From NCBI GenBank assembly GCA_036502005.1, contig DASXZH010000016.1:1-64000 (forward strand): a stretch of DNA of 64,000 nt, given 5' to 3'. This document shows, piece after piece, positions 52,526 through 60,484 of this stretch. Position numbers and translations under genes: made by a program. Positions within the stretch are counted from its first letter, which is position 1. Each line of letters starts with the position of its first letter. This stretch comes from DASXZH01 sp036502005. GTDB taxonomy: Bacteria > Armatimonadota > Fimbriimonadia > Fimbriimonadales > Fimbriimonadaceae. The notes below the pieces were generated by a model. It was not told the origin of the DNA. It searched no databases and saw only the letters and a program-made list of their open reading frames with translations.

Positions 52526-53326
52526 GTGGTTGAATCGTTCGTTGAGTCGTGGCGTCAGCGTTTTGGCGAGAATCCTTCAGAGGATGTTAACGAGTTGGCA
52601 CCCCTGCTGCGCCATCGCTGCGTCCGCTCCTACTCTGCAAAACCGGTGCCCGAGGAGTTGGTGGCTGCTGTCATTGGAGCAGCGCAATCTGCCGCGACAA
52701 GCAGCAACCTTCAGCTTTGGTCGGTAATCAGCGTTCAGGATAAAGCCAGACGGGAAGAAATTGCCGCGGTCGCCGACGACCAATACCAGATCCGCAATGC
52801 GCCTTGGTTCTTTGCGTTTGTGGCGGATCATCATCGCCTTCTTCAAGCAGCGGCGAGCTGCGGGGAGAAAGCGGAAGGGCTGGATTACGCCGAGTTCTTT
52901 ATCATGTCTGTGATCGATGCGGCCCTAGCGGCGGAACGATTTGTGTGCGCCGCAGAGACTTTGGGTTTGGGCATCTGTTATATCGGGGCGATGCGAAACG
53001 ACCCTTCCGAAATCAAGCGTATTCTTGACCTGCCGGATCACACGTTTTGCTGTTTTGGCATGTGCCTCGGCTGGCCAGAAGAGCCGATTAAGGAACACAT
53101 AAAACCAAGGCTGGGACAGGAAGCGGTTTGGTTTAGGGAAACCTACGGCTTGAATATTCCGATTGAGGAGTACGACGCAAGAATGAAAGCGTTTTATGAG
53201 TCAGAGAAGATGCGCGGAGATGTGACTTGGTCGATGCGCTCCGGCCGAAGAGTAGATAACCACCATTTAACCGGGCGCGAGGTTTTGAAACCGTGGCTGG
53301 ATTCGCAGGGTTTTAACAAGAGATAG
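52526..53326 (+). CDS. NfsA/FRP-like nitroreductase
   Basis: A 266-residue FMN nitroreductase of the NfsA/Frp group. HRCVRSYSAKPVPEELVAAV carries the N-terminal FMN phosphate contacts; AAQSAATSSNLQLWSVI and LGLGICYIGAMRNDP are the next family blocks. The C-terminal DVTWSMRSGRRVDN extends over the active site, as in NfsA. It is expected to reduce nitro compounds, quinones or azo dyes using NADPH. The start is GTG with a weak ribosome-binding site. Confidence 0.88.
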   Translation: MVESFVESWRQRFGENPSEDVNELAPLLRHRCVRSYSAKPVPEELVAAVIGAAQSAATSSNLQLWSVISVQDKARREEIAAVADDQYQIRNAPWFFAFVADHHRLLQAAASCGEKAEGLDYAEFFIMSVIDAALAAERFVCAAETLGLGICYIGAMRNDPSEIKRILDLPDHTFCCFGMCLGWPEEPIKEHIKPRLGQEAVWFRETYGLNIPIEEYDARMKAFYESEKMRGDVTWSMRSGRRVDNHHLTGREVLKPWLDSQGFNKR

Positions 53327-53353
53327 ATGAGCGGAGATTCAAAATATCCTTCC

Positions 53354-53487
53354 GGTGCCCCCTATATGCGAGGGCGCAAAGTCGCCTATTTCAGCCCAGA
53401 TAACTGTTATAGTAACCCAAGACTACGTGCCGAGCGGAACTGGAGGGGGTGGCAAGCGGGCCTGTCGCGACTAGCGACTCCACAAGA
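53354..53487 (+). repeat. Dispersed repeat with conserved ends, copy C
   Basis: GGTGCCCCCTATATGCGAGG at the left and GGAACTGGAGGGGGTGGCAA, then TCGCGACTAGCGACTCCACAA at the right, match copy A. The middle is shorter and unrelated. No gene in 53327-53587 is credible. Confidence 0.75.
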
Positions 53488-53587
53488 ACTCAACCATTTT
53501 TGAAATCGGTGCAGTTCGAACCAAAATTAGGTCTAAAGTAAAGTTCCTGCTCTTAACGCCTCTGGCAGGCGCTAAAATGTACGCAAG

Positions 53588-54451
53588 CTGAACTGGTATG
53601 ACTTTTACCGTCCTTGGCAGAATTTCTTCAAGGAAGACCCGGCGCATGTAGCCATTCAGGTGATCGACATTCTGTTGGTCGCCTTCCTAATCTATCGCGT
53701 CCTCTTACTGGTTCGGGGAACCCGTTTTTGGCGAACGGCCATCGGGGTCATGGCCAGCTATTTGATCTTGTTGATCTTCAGCCGGGAACTCAATCTAGAC
53801 ACCCTTAACTGGCTGCTTGAAAAATCTCTATTCCTGGCGCCGGTGGCGCTAGTTATTCTGTTCCTGCCCGAGTTACGCCAAGCGCTTGAGGGTGTGGGGC
53901 GTTTAGGCGAATGGACGGAGAAGCTGGTTATCTCGGATAAGACCAGCATCGAAGCTAGAACGATTGAAGAAGTGGTAGCCGCCTGCGCAGAGATGAGCGC
54001 GTCGCGGGTTGGCGCGTTAATCGTGTTGGAAAAAGGCTCGCCGCTTTCCGATATCGCAGGCAATGGCGTGCAAATAGACGCCAAGCTGAGCGCGGCTCTT
54101 CTTTGCTCCATTTTTTACGAAGGCAACCCATTGCACGATGGCGCCGCTATTATTCGTGGCACCACAATCGTTGCGGCGGCTTGTAGGCTGCCGTTAAGCG
54201 AAAGCTCGCGACTGGACGCCACTGTTCACATGAGACACCGGGCTGCTGTGGGCCTGGCTGAACAGCGCGACGCCATAGTGGTTGTCGTGAGTGAGGAGCG
54301 GGGGACGATCAGCATCGCCAGCGAAGGGAAACTTCTGCGATTGACGGGGCCGTCAGATCTTAGGGACGTGCTGAAGCAGCAAGTGCATGAAACGCCGGTC
54401 GCGAAGAACGGCCAAATGAAACGCATCTTCTCGAGAACAAAGGTGAAATGA
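53588..54451 (+). CDS. cdaA: Diadenylate cyclase CdaA
   Basis: A membrane diadenylate cyclase that makes c-di-AMP from two ATP. Three N-terminal helices (VIDILLVAFLIYRVLLLV and on) are followed by a DAC domain (about 115-270) with the motifs HDGAAIIRG and MRHRAAVG, both needed for catalysis. The start is uncertain: coding similarity (NWYDFYRPWQNFF before VIDILLV) runs upstream of the GTG at 53660 to a CTG at 53588, and CdaA proteins normally have such an N-terminal segment; the frame is closed upstream by a TAA. A GTG start would give 263 residues. CdaR follows with a 4 bp overlap. Confidence 0.93.
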   Translation: MNWYDFYRPWQNFFKEDPAHVAIQVIDILLVAFLIYRVLLLVRGTRFWRTAIGVMASYLILLIFSRELNLDTLNWLLEKSLFLAPVALVILFLPELRQALEGVGRLGEWTEKLVISDKTSIEARTIEEVVAACAEMSASRVGALIVLEKGSPLSDIAGNGVQIDAKLSAALLCSIFYEGNPLHDGAAIIRGTTIVAAACRLPLSESSRLDATVHMRHRAAVGLAEQRDAIVVVVSEERGTISIASEGKLLRLTGPSDLRDVLKQQVHETPVAKNGQMKRIFSRTKVK

Positions 54452-55503
54452 ACTTCCTTAGAAAGAACCTTGGTTTGAAGCTTATGGCGTTAATCATCTC
54501 GCTGGTGGTTTGGACTTACGTCGAATCGCAAGTGTTGATCCAAGATCACGTTCAAGTTCCTTTTGATGTTGATCCCACCGGTTTGCCCCTGGATTTGACA
54601 GCCACCGTTGTCGGCCGCACAACAGTGCAAGCGAAAGGGCCTCCTGACATCATTAAAGATATTGGGAAAAACATGGCCCCCGATCTTAGTGCCGGTAAGT
54701 TGTTGCTTATTGTTGATTTGAGCCGGGCTGTTCCGGGATTGAACACCTATAGCGCGGTATTTGACCATAGGCGACTGCCTTATGAAGGCGTTACCTGGGA
54801 TTCTCCACAGGTGATCGTGAAGGTCGAGGAAAAGCAACATAAGGGCCCCCTTCCAATTGAGGTCGATGCGCTTACCGTGCCCGGCACGTTAGCCCTGGAT
54901 CGTCAAGCCACGACGATCACACCTTCTAAAGCAAGAATTAGTGGCCGTGCAGTCGACGTCAATAAGGTCACTCACCTTGTCGCGCAGCTTCAGATCCAAT
55001 CGAACATCGACCCAAATAGAGTGTTTCATAACGTGGTAGTACAGGCAAGAGACGCTGCCGGACAGGACGTCGACCATGTTGAGATCGACCCTTCTACAGT
55101 TGATGTGCACCCTGTCCTAATAGAGGCAAGTGGCAAGAGAGACGTGCTGATCTCTGTACCAACACATGGGGAATTGCCCCCTGGTCTAGAGTTGAGTTCC
55201 TATAGTTACAAGCCTAGTCACACGCTTGTTTCGGGGCAGTCTGAAGACCTTGTTTCGATCGAAAAGCTTGACACTACGCCAATAAACCTGGGCGACATTA
55301 TGAAGGAAGGGTCCCATTCGTTTAAGGTCCGAATCGTTCAGCCGAAGGCCGACAACCCCATTTCATTGGCGGATAAATTCGTGAAAGTAACTGCGGTCGT
55401 TAAATCCTATGCAACCAAGACACCGCCTACTCCCGCGCCCACAAACCCAAGCGTTCCAAAGACCACAACTCAGGTGATTCCCCCATCAGTATTGGCGCAT
55501 TAG
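54448..55503 (+). CDS. cdaR: CdaR/YbbR-domain regulator of CdaA
   Basis: A 351-residue membrane-anchored protein: one N-terminal helix (LKLMALIISLVVWTYVESQV), then about three YbbR domains, as in CdaR, which binds and modulates CdaA in Firmicutes. A Pro/Thr-rich tail ends the protein. It overlaps cdaA by 4 bp (ATGA), so the pair is translationally coupled. The classic partner gene glmM does not follow. Confidence 0.9.
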   Translation: MNFLRKNLGLKLMALIISLVVWTYVESQVLIQDHVQVPFDVDPTGLPLDLTATVVGRTTVQAKGPPDIIKDIGKNMAPDLSAGKLLLIVDLSRAVPGLNTYSAVFDHRRLPYEGVTWDSPQVIVKVEEKQHKGPLPIEVDALTVPGTLALDRQATTITPSKARISGRAVDVNKVTHLVAQLQIQSNIDPNRVFHNVVVQARDAAGQDVDHVEIDPSTVDVHPVLIEASGKRDVLISVPTHGELPPGLELSSYSYKPSHTLVSGQSEDLVSIEKLDTTPINLGDIMKEGSHSFKVRIVQPKADNPISLADKFVKVTAVVKSYATKTPPTPAPTNPSVPKTTTQVIPPSVLAH

Positions 55504-56273
55504 CTGACATAAGACCCATCACAAACGACGAAGCGCCGGCGTTCCTTCAGCTCCTGTGCGAGGCATTCGATCTAGACTTTGAACGCGCCAAGGGCGTGTT
55601 CTTCCGCGAGCCGATGTTCGATTTGGACCGGAAATGGGCTTATTTTAGAAAAGGACGTATTGAATCCATTTTAACAACCGTTCCTCTCACTTTCGGCTGG
55701 GGTAAGGCAATTGGCATTGCCGGCGTTGCCACTAGACTGTCCTCACGTGGGCAGGGGTTTGCAGCAGAGCTTTTACGCGAAGTGCTTCGCAGTTCCGACA
55801 AAGATGCCGAAGGGCCGGCCCTGTTATTTGCCAAACAGACCGAAGTCTACGAACGGGTCGGATTCCGCGTGGTCGACCGCGTGATCCGCGCCCCTATCGA
55901 TCGCGCCGAAGAAAAGCAGATGGAGCATATCCTCAGTTTTGAGCAGGTTGAGAGTATTTACAATCACTGGGCGAGCGAAGATCCTTACCGCCTTCGCCGC
56001 GATGAACGACGCTGGGATTATTGGAAATGGAACTTGCGTGTTTGCTGCCCATTTACAAACGGTTACGTCTGCATTGAAGGGACCGTGATTAGAGAGTGCA
56101 TTCTGGATAGCTGGGTGCCCGTCTGGCCCGTTCACGGGGCTAGCGAGTGGTTTGGACTGGAGTCGATGGCGAATCGGCTCCATATTCCTATCCGAGACTC
56201 TCAGTTTGAACTCCATTTGATGTCCTACGGTTTTGATGAGGTTCCGCAAATGTTCTTGACGGATCAGTTTTAG
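55485..56273 (+). CDS. Eis/GNAT-type N-acetyltransferase with unclear start
   Basis: A GNAT protein of the Eis type: IRPITNDEAPAFLQLLCEAFD at the N-terminus, the acetyl-CoA loop TRLSSRGQGFAAELLREVL and LLFAKQTEVYERVGFRVVD. The conserved N-terminal part is in frame well upstream of the first GTG (55596), yet between the frame's TAA at 55401 and 55596 there is no ATG, GTG or TTG. I put the start at ATC 55485, which has AGGTG 8 bp ahead; ATT at 55491 is another option. The gene overlaps the end of cdaR, so translation may be coupled. Its substrate is unknown. Confidence 0.7.
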   Translation: MSIGALADIRPITNDEAPAFLQLLCEAFDLDFERAKGVFFREPMFDLDRKWAYFRKGRIESILTTVPLTFGWGKAIGIAGVATRLSSRGQGFAAELLREVLRSSDKDAEGPALLFAKQTEVYERVGFRVVDRVIRAPIDRAEEKQMEHILSFEQVESIYNHWASEDPYRLRRDERRWDYWKWNLRVCCPFTNGYVCIEGTVIRECILDSWVPVWPVHGASEWFGLESMANRLHIPIRDSQFELHLMSYGFDEVPQMFLTDQF

Positions 56274-56284
56274 GGAGGCCTTGG

Positions 56285-56406
56285 GCATTCGGCATTCGGC
56301 ATTCGGCTTTCGGAGTACAAACCCTAAGCGGCGTAATCGGCGTCACCACAATGACGGCTCCCGCCTTTAACCCCTAAGGCCGAACGCCGAGGGCCAAAGG
56401 CCAAAA
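56285..56406. repeat. Heptamer array in inverted pair (CATTCGG type)
   Basis: Left: CATTCGG three times, then CTTTCGG (56286-56313). Right: GGCCGAACGCCGAGGGCCAA and on (56378-56406), its reverse complement with changes. They are about 65 bp apart, in front of metK. No SAM riboswitch core was seen in 56274-56474. Confidence 0.7.
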
Positions 56407-56474
56407 ATTTGAGCGGTCTCCGACTTCTTGCTCACCCTCTTAGCCTCCAATCGGGTACCCTCCGCCTTTGGAAA

Positions 56475-57608
56475 ATGAAGAACCACCAGATTTTTACGTC
56501 CGAAAGCGTTAGCGAGGGACACCCAGATAAGCTAGCAGACCAGATTTCGGACGCTCTCCTCGACGATTGTTTACGGCAAGACCCCAATGCGAGGGTTGCC
56601 ATTGAGACCCTTTTAACCCGCGGGCTAGCCGTTGTTGCCGGCGAAGTTACCGTCGACGGCTATGTAGACGTGGCACGCATCGTCCGCCAGACGATCACCG
56701 ACGTAGGCTACACCGACACCGAGCTTGGCTTTGACGGCCAAACGTGCGGCGTTATGGTTGCTATTCAGGAGCAGTCTCCCGATATAGCGCAAGGCGTGGA
56801 TGTGGGCGGCGCGGGCGACCAGGGAATGATGTTCGGAATGGCCAGCAACGAGACCACCGAGCTGATGCCCCTTCCAATCTCGATTGCTCACGCGCTCGTT
56901 CGCAAGGCATCGCAAGTTCGTCGAAATCATCCCTCGCTTGGATTTAGGCCCGACGTAAAGAGCCAAGTTTCTGTCATTTACGAAGGCAACAATCCCAAAG
57001 AGATCGAGACCGTTGTTGTTTCCGCCCAGCACGCACCCGGGATTTCTCATGCGGATATTCAGGACATGGTTCAGGAGCACATCATCAAGCCCGTGCTCAA
57101 GGATTACGAGCAGTATGTGGTAGGGGAGATCAAGTATCACATCAACCCCACCGGCATTTTTGTGATCGGCGGCCCGCAGGCTGACACCGGCGTTACTGGG
57201 CGAAAGATCATTGTCGATACCTACGGCGGCATGTGCCCCCACGGCGGCGGTGCTTTCAGTGGCAAAGACCCGACCAAGGTTGACCGCAGCGCGGCCTACA
57301 TGGCCCGTCACGTGGCCAAGTGCATCGTTGCCGCAGGATTGGCCGATAAAGCCCAGGTGGCCCTTGCTTACGCCATTGGCGTTCAACAGCCCGTTTCTTT
57401 GAATATTGAAACCTTTGGCACCGAGAAAGAAGATCCTTCAAAGATCGAAGAGAGGGTGAAGAAGGAGTTCGATATGTCCCCTGGCGGTATTATCAAGCAC
57501 CTTAATCTCCGCGGGATTTGCTACCTTCCGACCGCCAAGAATGGGCACTTCGGCAACCCCGCATTCCCCTGGGAAAGAACCGCGGATAGCGCAAAATTGA
57601 AGACGTAA
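56475..57608 (+). CDS. metK: S-adenosylmethionine synthetase
   Basis: A 377-residue MetK that makes S-adenosylmethionine from methionine and ATP. ESVSEGHPDKLADQISDA contains the GHPDK Mg/ATP motif, GAGDQGMMFGMA the next signature, and GGGAFSGKDPTKVDRSAAYM the phosphate-binding one. I start at the ATG at 56475 because MKNHQIFTSESVSEGHPDK is the normal opening; 22 extra in-frame residues upstream are not conserved. A strong hairpin terminator follows directly. Confidence 0.97.
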   Translation: MKNHQIFTSESVSEGHPDKLADQISDALLDDCLRQDPNARVAIETLLTRGLAVVAGEVTVDGYVDVARIVRQTITDVGYTDTELGFDGQTCGVMVAIQEQSPDIAQGVDVGGAGDQGMMFGMASNETTELMPLPISIAHALVRKASQVRRNHPSLGFRPDVKSQVSVIYEGNNPKEIETVVVSAQHAPGISHADIQDMVQEHIIKPVLKDYEQYVVGEIKYHINPTGIFVIGGPQADTGVTGRKIIVDTYGGMCPHGGGAFSGKDPTKVDRSAAYMARHVAKCIVAAGLADKAQVALAYAIGVQQPVSLNIETFGTEKEDPSKIEERVKKEFDMSPGGIIKHLNLRGICYLPTAKNGHFGNPAFPWERTADSAKLKT

Positions 57609-57614
57609 AAAAAT

Positions 57615-57664
57615 AAAAAAGTGAGGGGCGCGAGATCGAAGATCTCGCGCCCCTCACTTTTTTT
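57615..57664. terminator. Bidirectional intrinsic terminator between metK and VWA gene
   Basis: GTGAGGGGCGCGAGATC (57621-57637), loop GAA, and GATCTCGCGCCCCTCAC (57641-57657) form a perfect 17 bp stem, with an A-run before and a T-run after. It works for both convergent genes. Confidence 0.9.
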
Positions 57665-57672
57665 CTTCTTTT

Positions 57673-59067
57673 TTACTGACTCTTCTTCCCCTGATCCAAC
57701 TGGAACATGGTGCCGATCAACGTCTTCTCCGCCTGACCCTGGTCGCCGCTTTGAATGGCCCGAAGCGCCATGGTGACTTCCTGAGCCTCAGCCGTGCGGC
57801 CTTCGTTCAGCAAGAGCATCTGCGTCTTCTGAAGCTCCGAAACGGCAGCGGCAGCGGATATCTGCTGGGTCTTCAAACCAAGCAGAGTCTTCTCAACCGC
57901 GCGGGAGGCGGTTTGGATATCGGCAGCCTGCCGAACGCGAGGATTAACAGCAACCGAATACCGAGCCACGTCGCTCGTAAACTCCATAATGAAGTCCAGG
58001 TCGATGGTTTCCTGCTGATTGGAAATGCCGTCGTCGTAAGTCAGCTTTCCGGAAGCCACGCGGTAAAAACCTAGCGGGTGGTTGGGGAAATCAAAGTCAA
58101 AAACCTGCTCCAGGGTGCTGCCCCGTTCTAAATCGGCCAAGGCATAGTTAAACTCGTTGGTGCTAACTGTCTGAGCGTTCGAAGTGTTGCGCAGAGTAAC
58201 CCAACGAGCCGTTTTTAGGTTCAAATTTAGATTTCGGGCGATGACCGTCATGAGCTTTTCAAGCTCCATGCGGAAGATCTCAGGGATCAGCTCTGGGCGC
58301 TGGATGTAATAGTAGTTGCCACCGGCGCGCTTGGCCATAGAGGCCAACAACTCTTCGTTGTAATCCGGACCAAAGCCCAGGAAAGTCGCCGAAACCCCAC
58401 GGCTCTTAATCTCTGCCGCGTAACCAACCAAAGCCGGAAACTCTTTGATGCCAGCGGTCGGATCACCATCGGTAAGGACGATCATTCGGGCCGTACGGCC
58501 CGGATCGTTTACGGACAAAATATGCTGCATAGCAAGCGATAGGCCACCGTACAAGTTGGTCGTGTTGCCAGGCATGATGCGCGCGATGCCATCTTTGATG
58601 GCTTGGCGATTGGTCACTCGTTGGGGCGGCATCAGAGTGTCGACCATTTCCTCGAATGTGACTATGCTTAAGATGTCATCCGGGCTCAGCAAGTCCACTA
58701 CGTAGACGCAGGCTTGCTTTACAAACTCCAGAGGAGGGCCTTCCATGGAGCCGGAGCGGTCAATGACCAAACACAGATTGAGAGGCGTGCGCGCCCCTGT
58801 GCTCATCATGCCGGTCGGCATGCCGCCGCCTCCGGCGACGAAATCGACCACGTACTGCTCCCTGGCGGGGCCATTGGCCATGGTCGCTTCGCGGCCGGCG
58901 ATAACTTCTGCGATAAGCCCCTTCCCGCCCGGCATGGCCTGGATGGCGGTAGTTTTCAGCGGATCCATGGCGTTTGCGGCAATCATCTGCGTCCGCATGG
59001 GATCGTTAAGGGCGGGGCCCCCGCTGAGCATTGTCTTATTGGGATCGATTCGTTGTGTTGGGTCCAT
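57673..59067 (-). CDS. VWA-domain protein with DPxxT motifs
   Basis: A 464-residue protein. Residues about 95-270 form a von Willebrand A domain with an intact MIDAS: LVIDRSGSMEG (DxSxS), GNTTNLYGG and VLTDGDPTAG. The C-terminal part (about 290-380) is beta-rich, then helical to the end. The first 40 residues repeat DP-x-x-T (MDPTQR, IDPNKT, NDPMRT, MDPLKTT), with Thr at about 4, 12, 26, 39 and 40. These could be phosphothreonine docking sites for the two FHA proteins encoded just upstream; a kinase is not in the window. It has no signal peptide. Confidence 0.85.
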   Translation of the reverse strand: MDPTQRIDPNKTMLSGGPALNDPMRTQMIAANAMDPLKTTAIQAMPGGKGLIAEVIAGREATMANGPAREQYVVDFVAGGGGMPTGMMSTGARTPLNLCLVIDRSGSMEGPPLEFVKQACVYVVDLLSPDDILSIVTFEEMVDTLMPPQRVTNRQAIKDGIARIMPGNTTNLYGGLSLAMQHILSVNDPGRTARMIVLTDGDPTAGIKEFPALVGYAAEIKSRGVSATFLGFGPDYNEELLASMAKRAGGNYYYIQRPELIPEIFRMELEKLMTVIARNLNLNLKTARWVTLRNTSNAQTVSTNEFNYALADLERGSTLEQVFDFDFPNHPLGFYRVASGKLTYDDGISNQQETIDLDFIMEFTSDVARYSVAVNPRVRQAADIQTASRAVEKTLLGLKTQQISAAAAVSELQKTQMLLLNEGRTAEAQEVTMALRAIQSGDQGQAEKTLIGTMFQLDQGKKSQ

Positions 59068-59072
59068 AAAAG

Positions 59073-60482
59073 CTATTCGACTCTAAATGTAGTAATACCA
59101 ATTCTTACGAGATCGCCTTTCACAAGGCTAGCAGCCTGCACTCGCTGATCGTTCACAAATGTGCCATTTGTCGATCCGAGGTCTGTAAGGATAGTGCCCG
59201 CAGGCGATGGAGAAAAACTTGCATGCTTTCGCGAGGCCGACGTATCGAAGGTGAGCGGAATGCCCAAACCTTCTCGCCCTACTTCCAGGTTTCCACTCAC
59301 CGGGAATCGCTGGCCCGAAAGAGGGCCCGCGATTGCCACGAGAGTATCCATTCCAGACATCGGCTGCGGCGAAACCATCTGTGTAGGGACGGATGGCGCG
59401 CTGGGTACGTTCGGCTGAGGCATTATTGGAACCTGGGGCGCCGGGGGTTGATACATTGCGGCGGCAGGCGCACCGCCCGGTCCACCGGCGGTTTGTAGCG
59501 CATAATGCTGCTGCCCGCGCAATGCCTCTGCTGCCCGTTGCGGGGCAGTTCCGGTTTTCATTAGGAACTCAAGCTTGTAGCTGCCGATTCCAATAACGGC
59601 GCCGTGAAAAAGCGGCGATTGGGTGATGAGCTGCCCGTTCAAAAACGTTCCTGAACCCGAGCTCTCGTTGACCAATATGTATTGAGGCCCCTGACGTAAG
59701 ATGCTCGCGTGTTTGGGAGCAATCGCCATGTCTCCGAAAAGGGGAACTTGCGCCGTTTCACTGCGACCAATGATGGTTTGGGCCGCGTCTACCACCCATT
59801 CCTTGCCCTCGTTTCGTCCCACCGCGAGTCGTAGCCAAGCGACCTTGGCAACGTTCTCAATGATTCCGATGAAGAGGCCGATTCCAGCTCCCAAGAGCAC
59901 GCAAAGCGCCGCGCGGCCGAAGATCCCGACCTCAGCAACGCCACCCTGAGCCACGTGTTTCATGGACATGGTTAGGGGCGCAAGAGCCGAACTGATCGGG
60001 TCGAACAGAAGAGCCCCAATCCCCGCCCCGATGGTGCCTCCTATTGCGCCTTGGACAGCTCGTCGCCAGTTCAGAGTGCTTGCCCCTATGGCCGCTCCTA
60101 AGAAAAGGCCCATAGGAGCAATATCCAGGAACCGCGCGGGCATCCTCAGAAGAAGAGGAACACTCGGGTTTTGGAGAGCACTGGACATCCCCAGCATCTT
60201 AACAATGCCATATCCGACTCCTGCGCCCAGATTCATCCCGATAAGGCCAAAGAGACCGCCTAAAACGAGGCCTCTAAATAGATGCAGCTTGCTTCCCTGC
60301 TGATAGCCCGAGAATCCGCCAATCGCAAGGCCGATGGCAACTCCGAGCCAGATCACCATCTCCGCCATGACCTGGGGGAGCCGACTGCTGTAATAATCGG
60401 CAGGCATCTGAGGTTCGAAGATCATCCATACGATGAGGCCGGCCAAGGCTCCGACGAACATTTTCAGGACGGGCTTACCCAT
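59073..60482 (-). CDS. Membrane protein with two FHA domains
   Basis: A 469-residue protein. Residues 1-215 hold several Gly-rich membrane helices (GLAIGGFSGYQQG, GGTIGAGIGALLFDP), glycine-zipper-like. Then comes FHA1 (about 230-305: IIGRSETAQVPL, KHASI, GSGTFLNG), a Pro/Gln-rich linker and FHA2 (about 385-469: GREGLGIPLTFD, SRKHASF, DLGSTNGTFVND). FHA domains bind phosphothreonine peptides. It starts 5 bp upstream of the VWA gene and 2 bp after the FHA gene that precedes it, so the three are one operon. Confidence 0.88.
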   Translation of the reverse strand: MGKPVLKMFVGALAGLIVWMIFEPQMPADYYSSRLPQVMAEMVIWLGVAIGLAIGGFSGYQQGSKLHLFRGLVLGGLFGLIGMNLGAGVGYGIVKMLGMSSALQNPSVPLLLRMPARFLDIAPMGLFLGAAIGASTLNWRRAVQGAIGGTIGAGIGALLFDPISSALAPLTMSMKHVAQGGVAEVGIFGRAALCVLLGAGIGLFIGIIENVAKVAWLRLAVGRNEGKEWVVDAAQTIIGRSETAQVPLFGDMAIAPKHASILRQGPQYILVNESSGSGTFLNGQLITQSPLFHGAVIGIGSYKLEFLMKTGTAPQRAAEALRGQQHYALQTAGGPGGAPAAAMYQPPAPQVPIMPQPNVPSAPSVPTQMVSPQPMSGMDTLVAIAGPLSGQRFPVSGNLEVGREGLGIPLTFDTSASRKHASFSPSPAGTILTDLGSTNGTFVNDQRVQAASLVKGDLVRIGITTFRVE

Positions 60483-60484
60483 GG

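Noticed and set aside
56274..56474. SAM riboswitch before metK
   Set aside because: The gap is filled by the CATTCGG heptamer pair; no SAM-I, SAM-II or SAM-IV conserved core was seen.
56625..57386. A 253-residue minus-strand frame
   Set aside because: It is fully antisense to metK, whose motifs are unmistakable.
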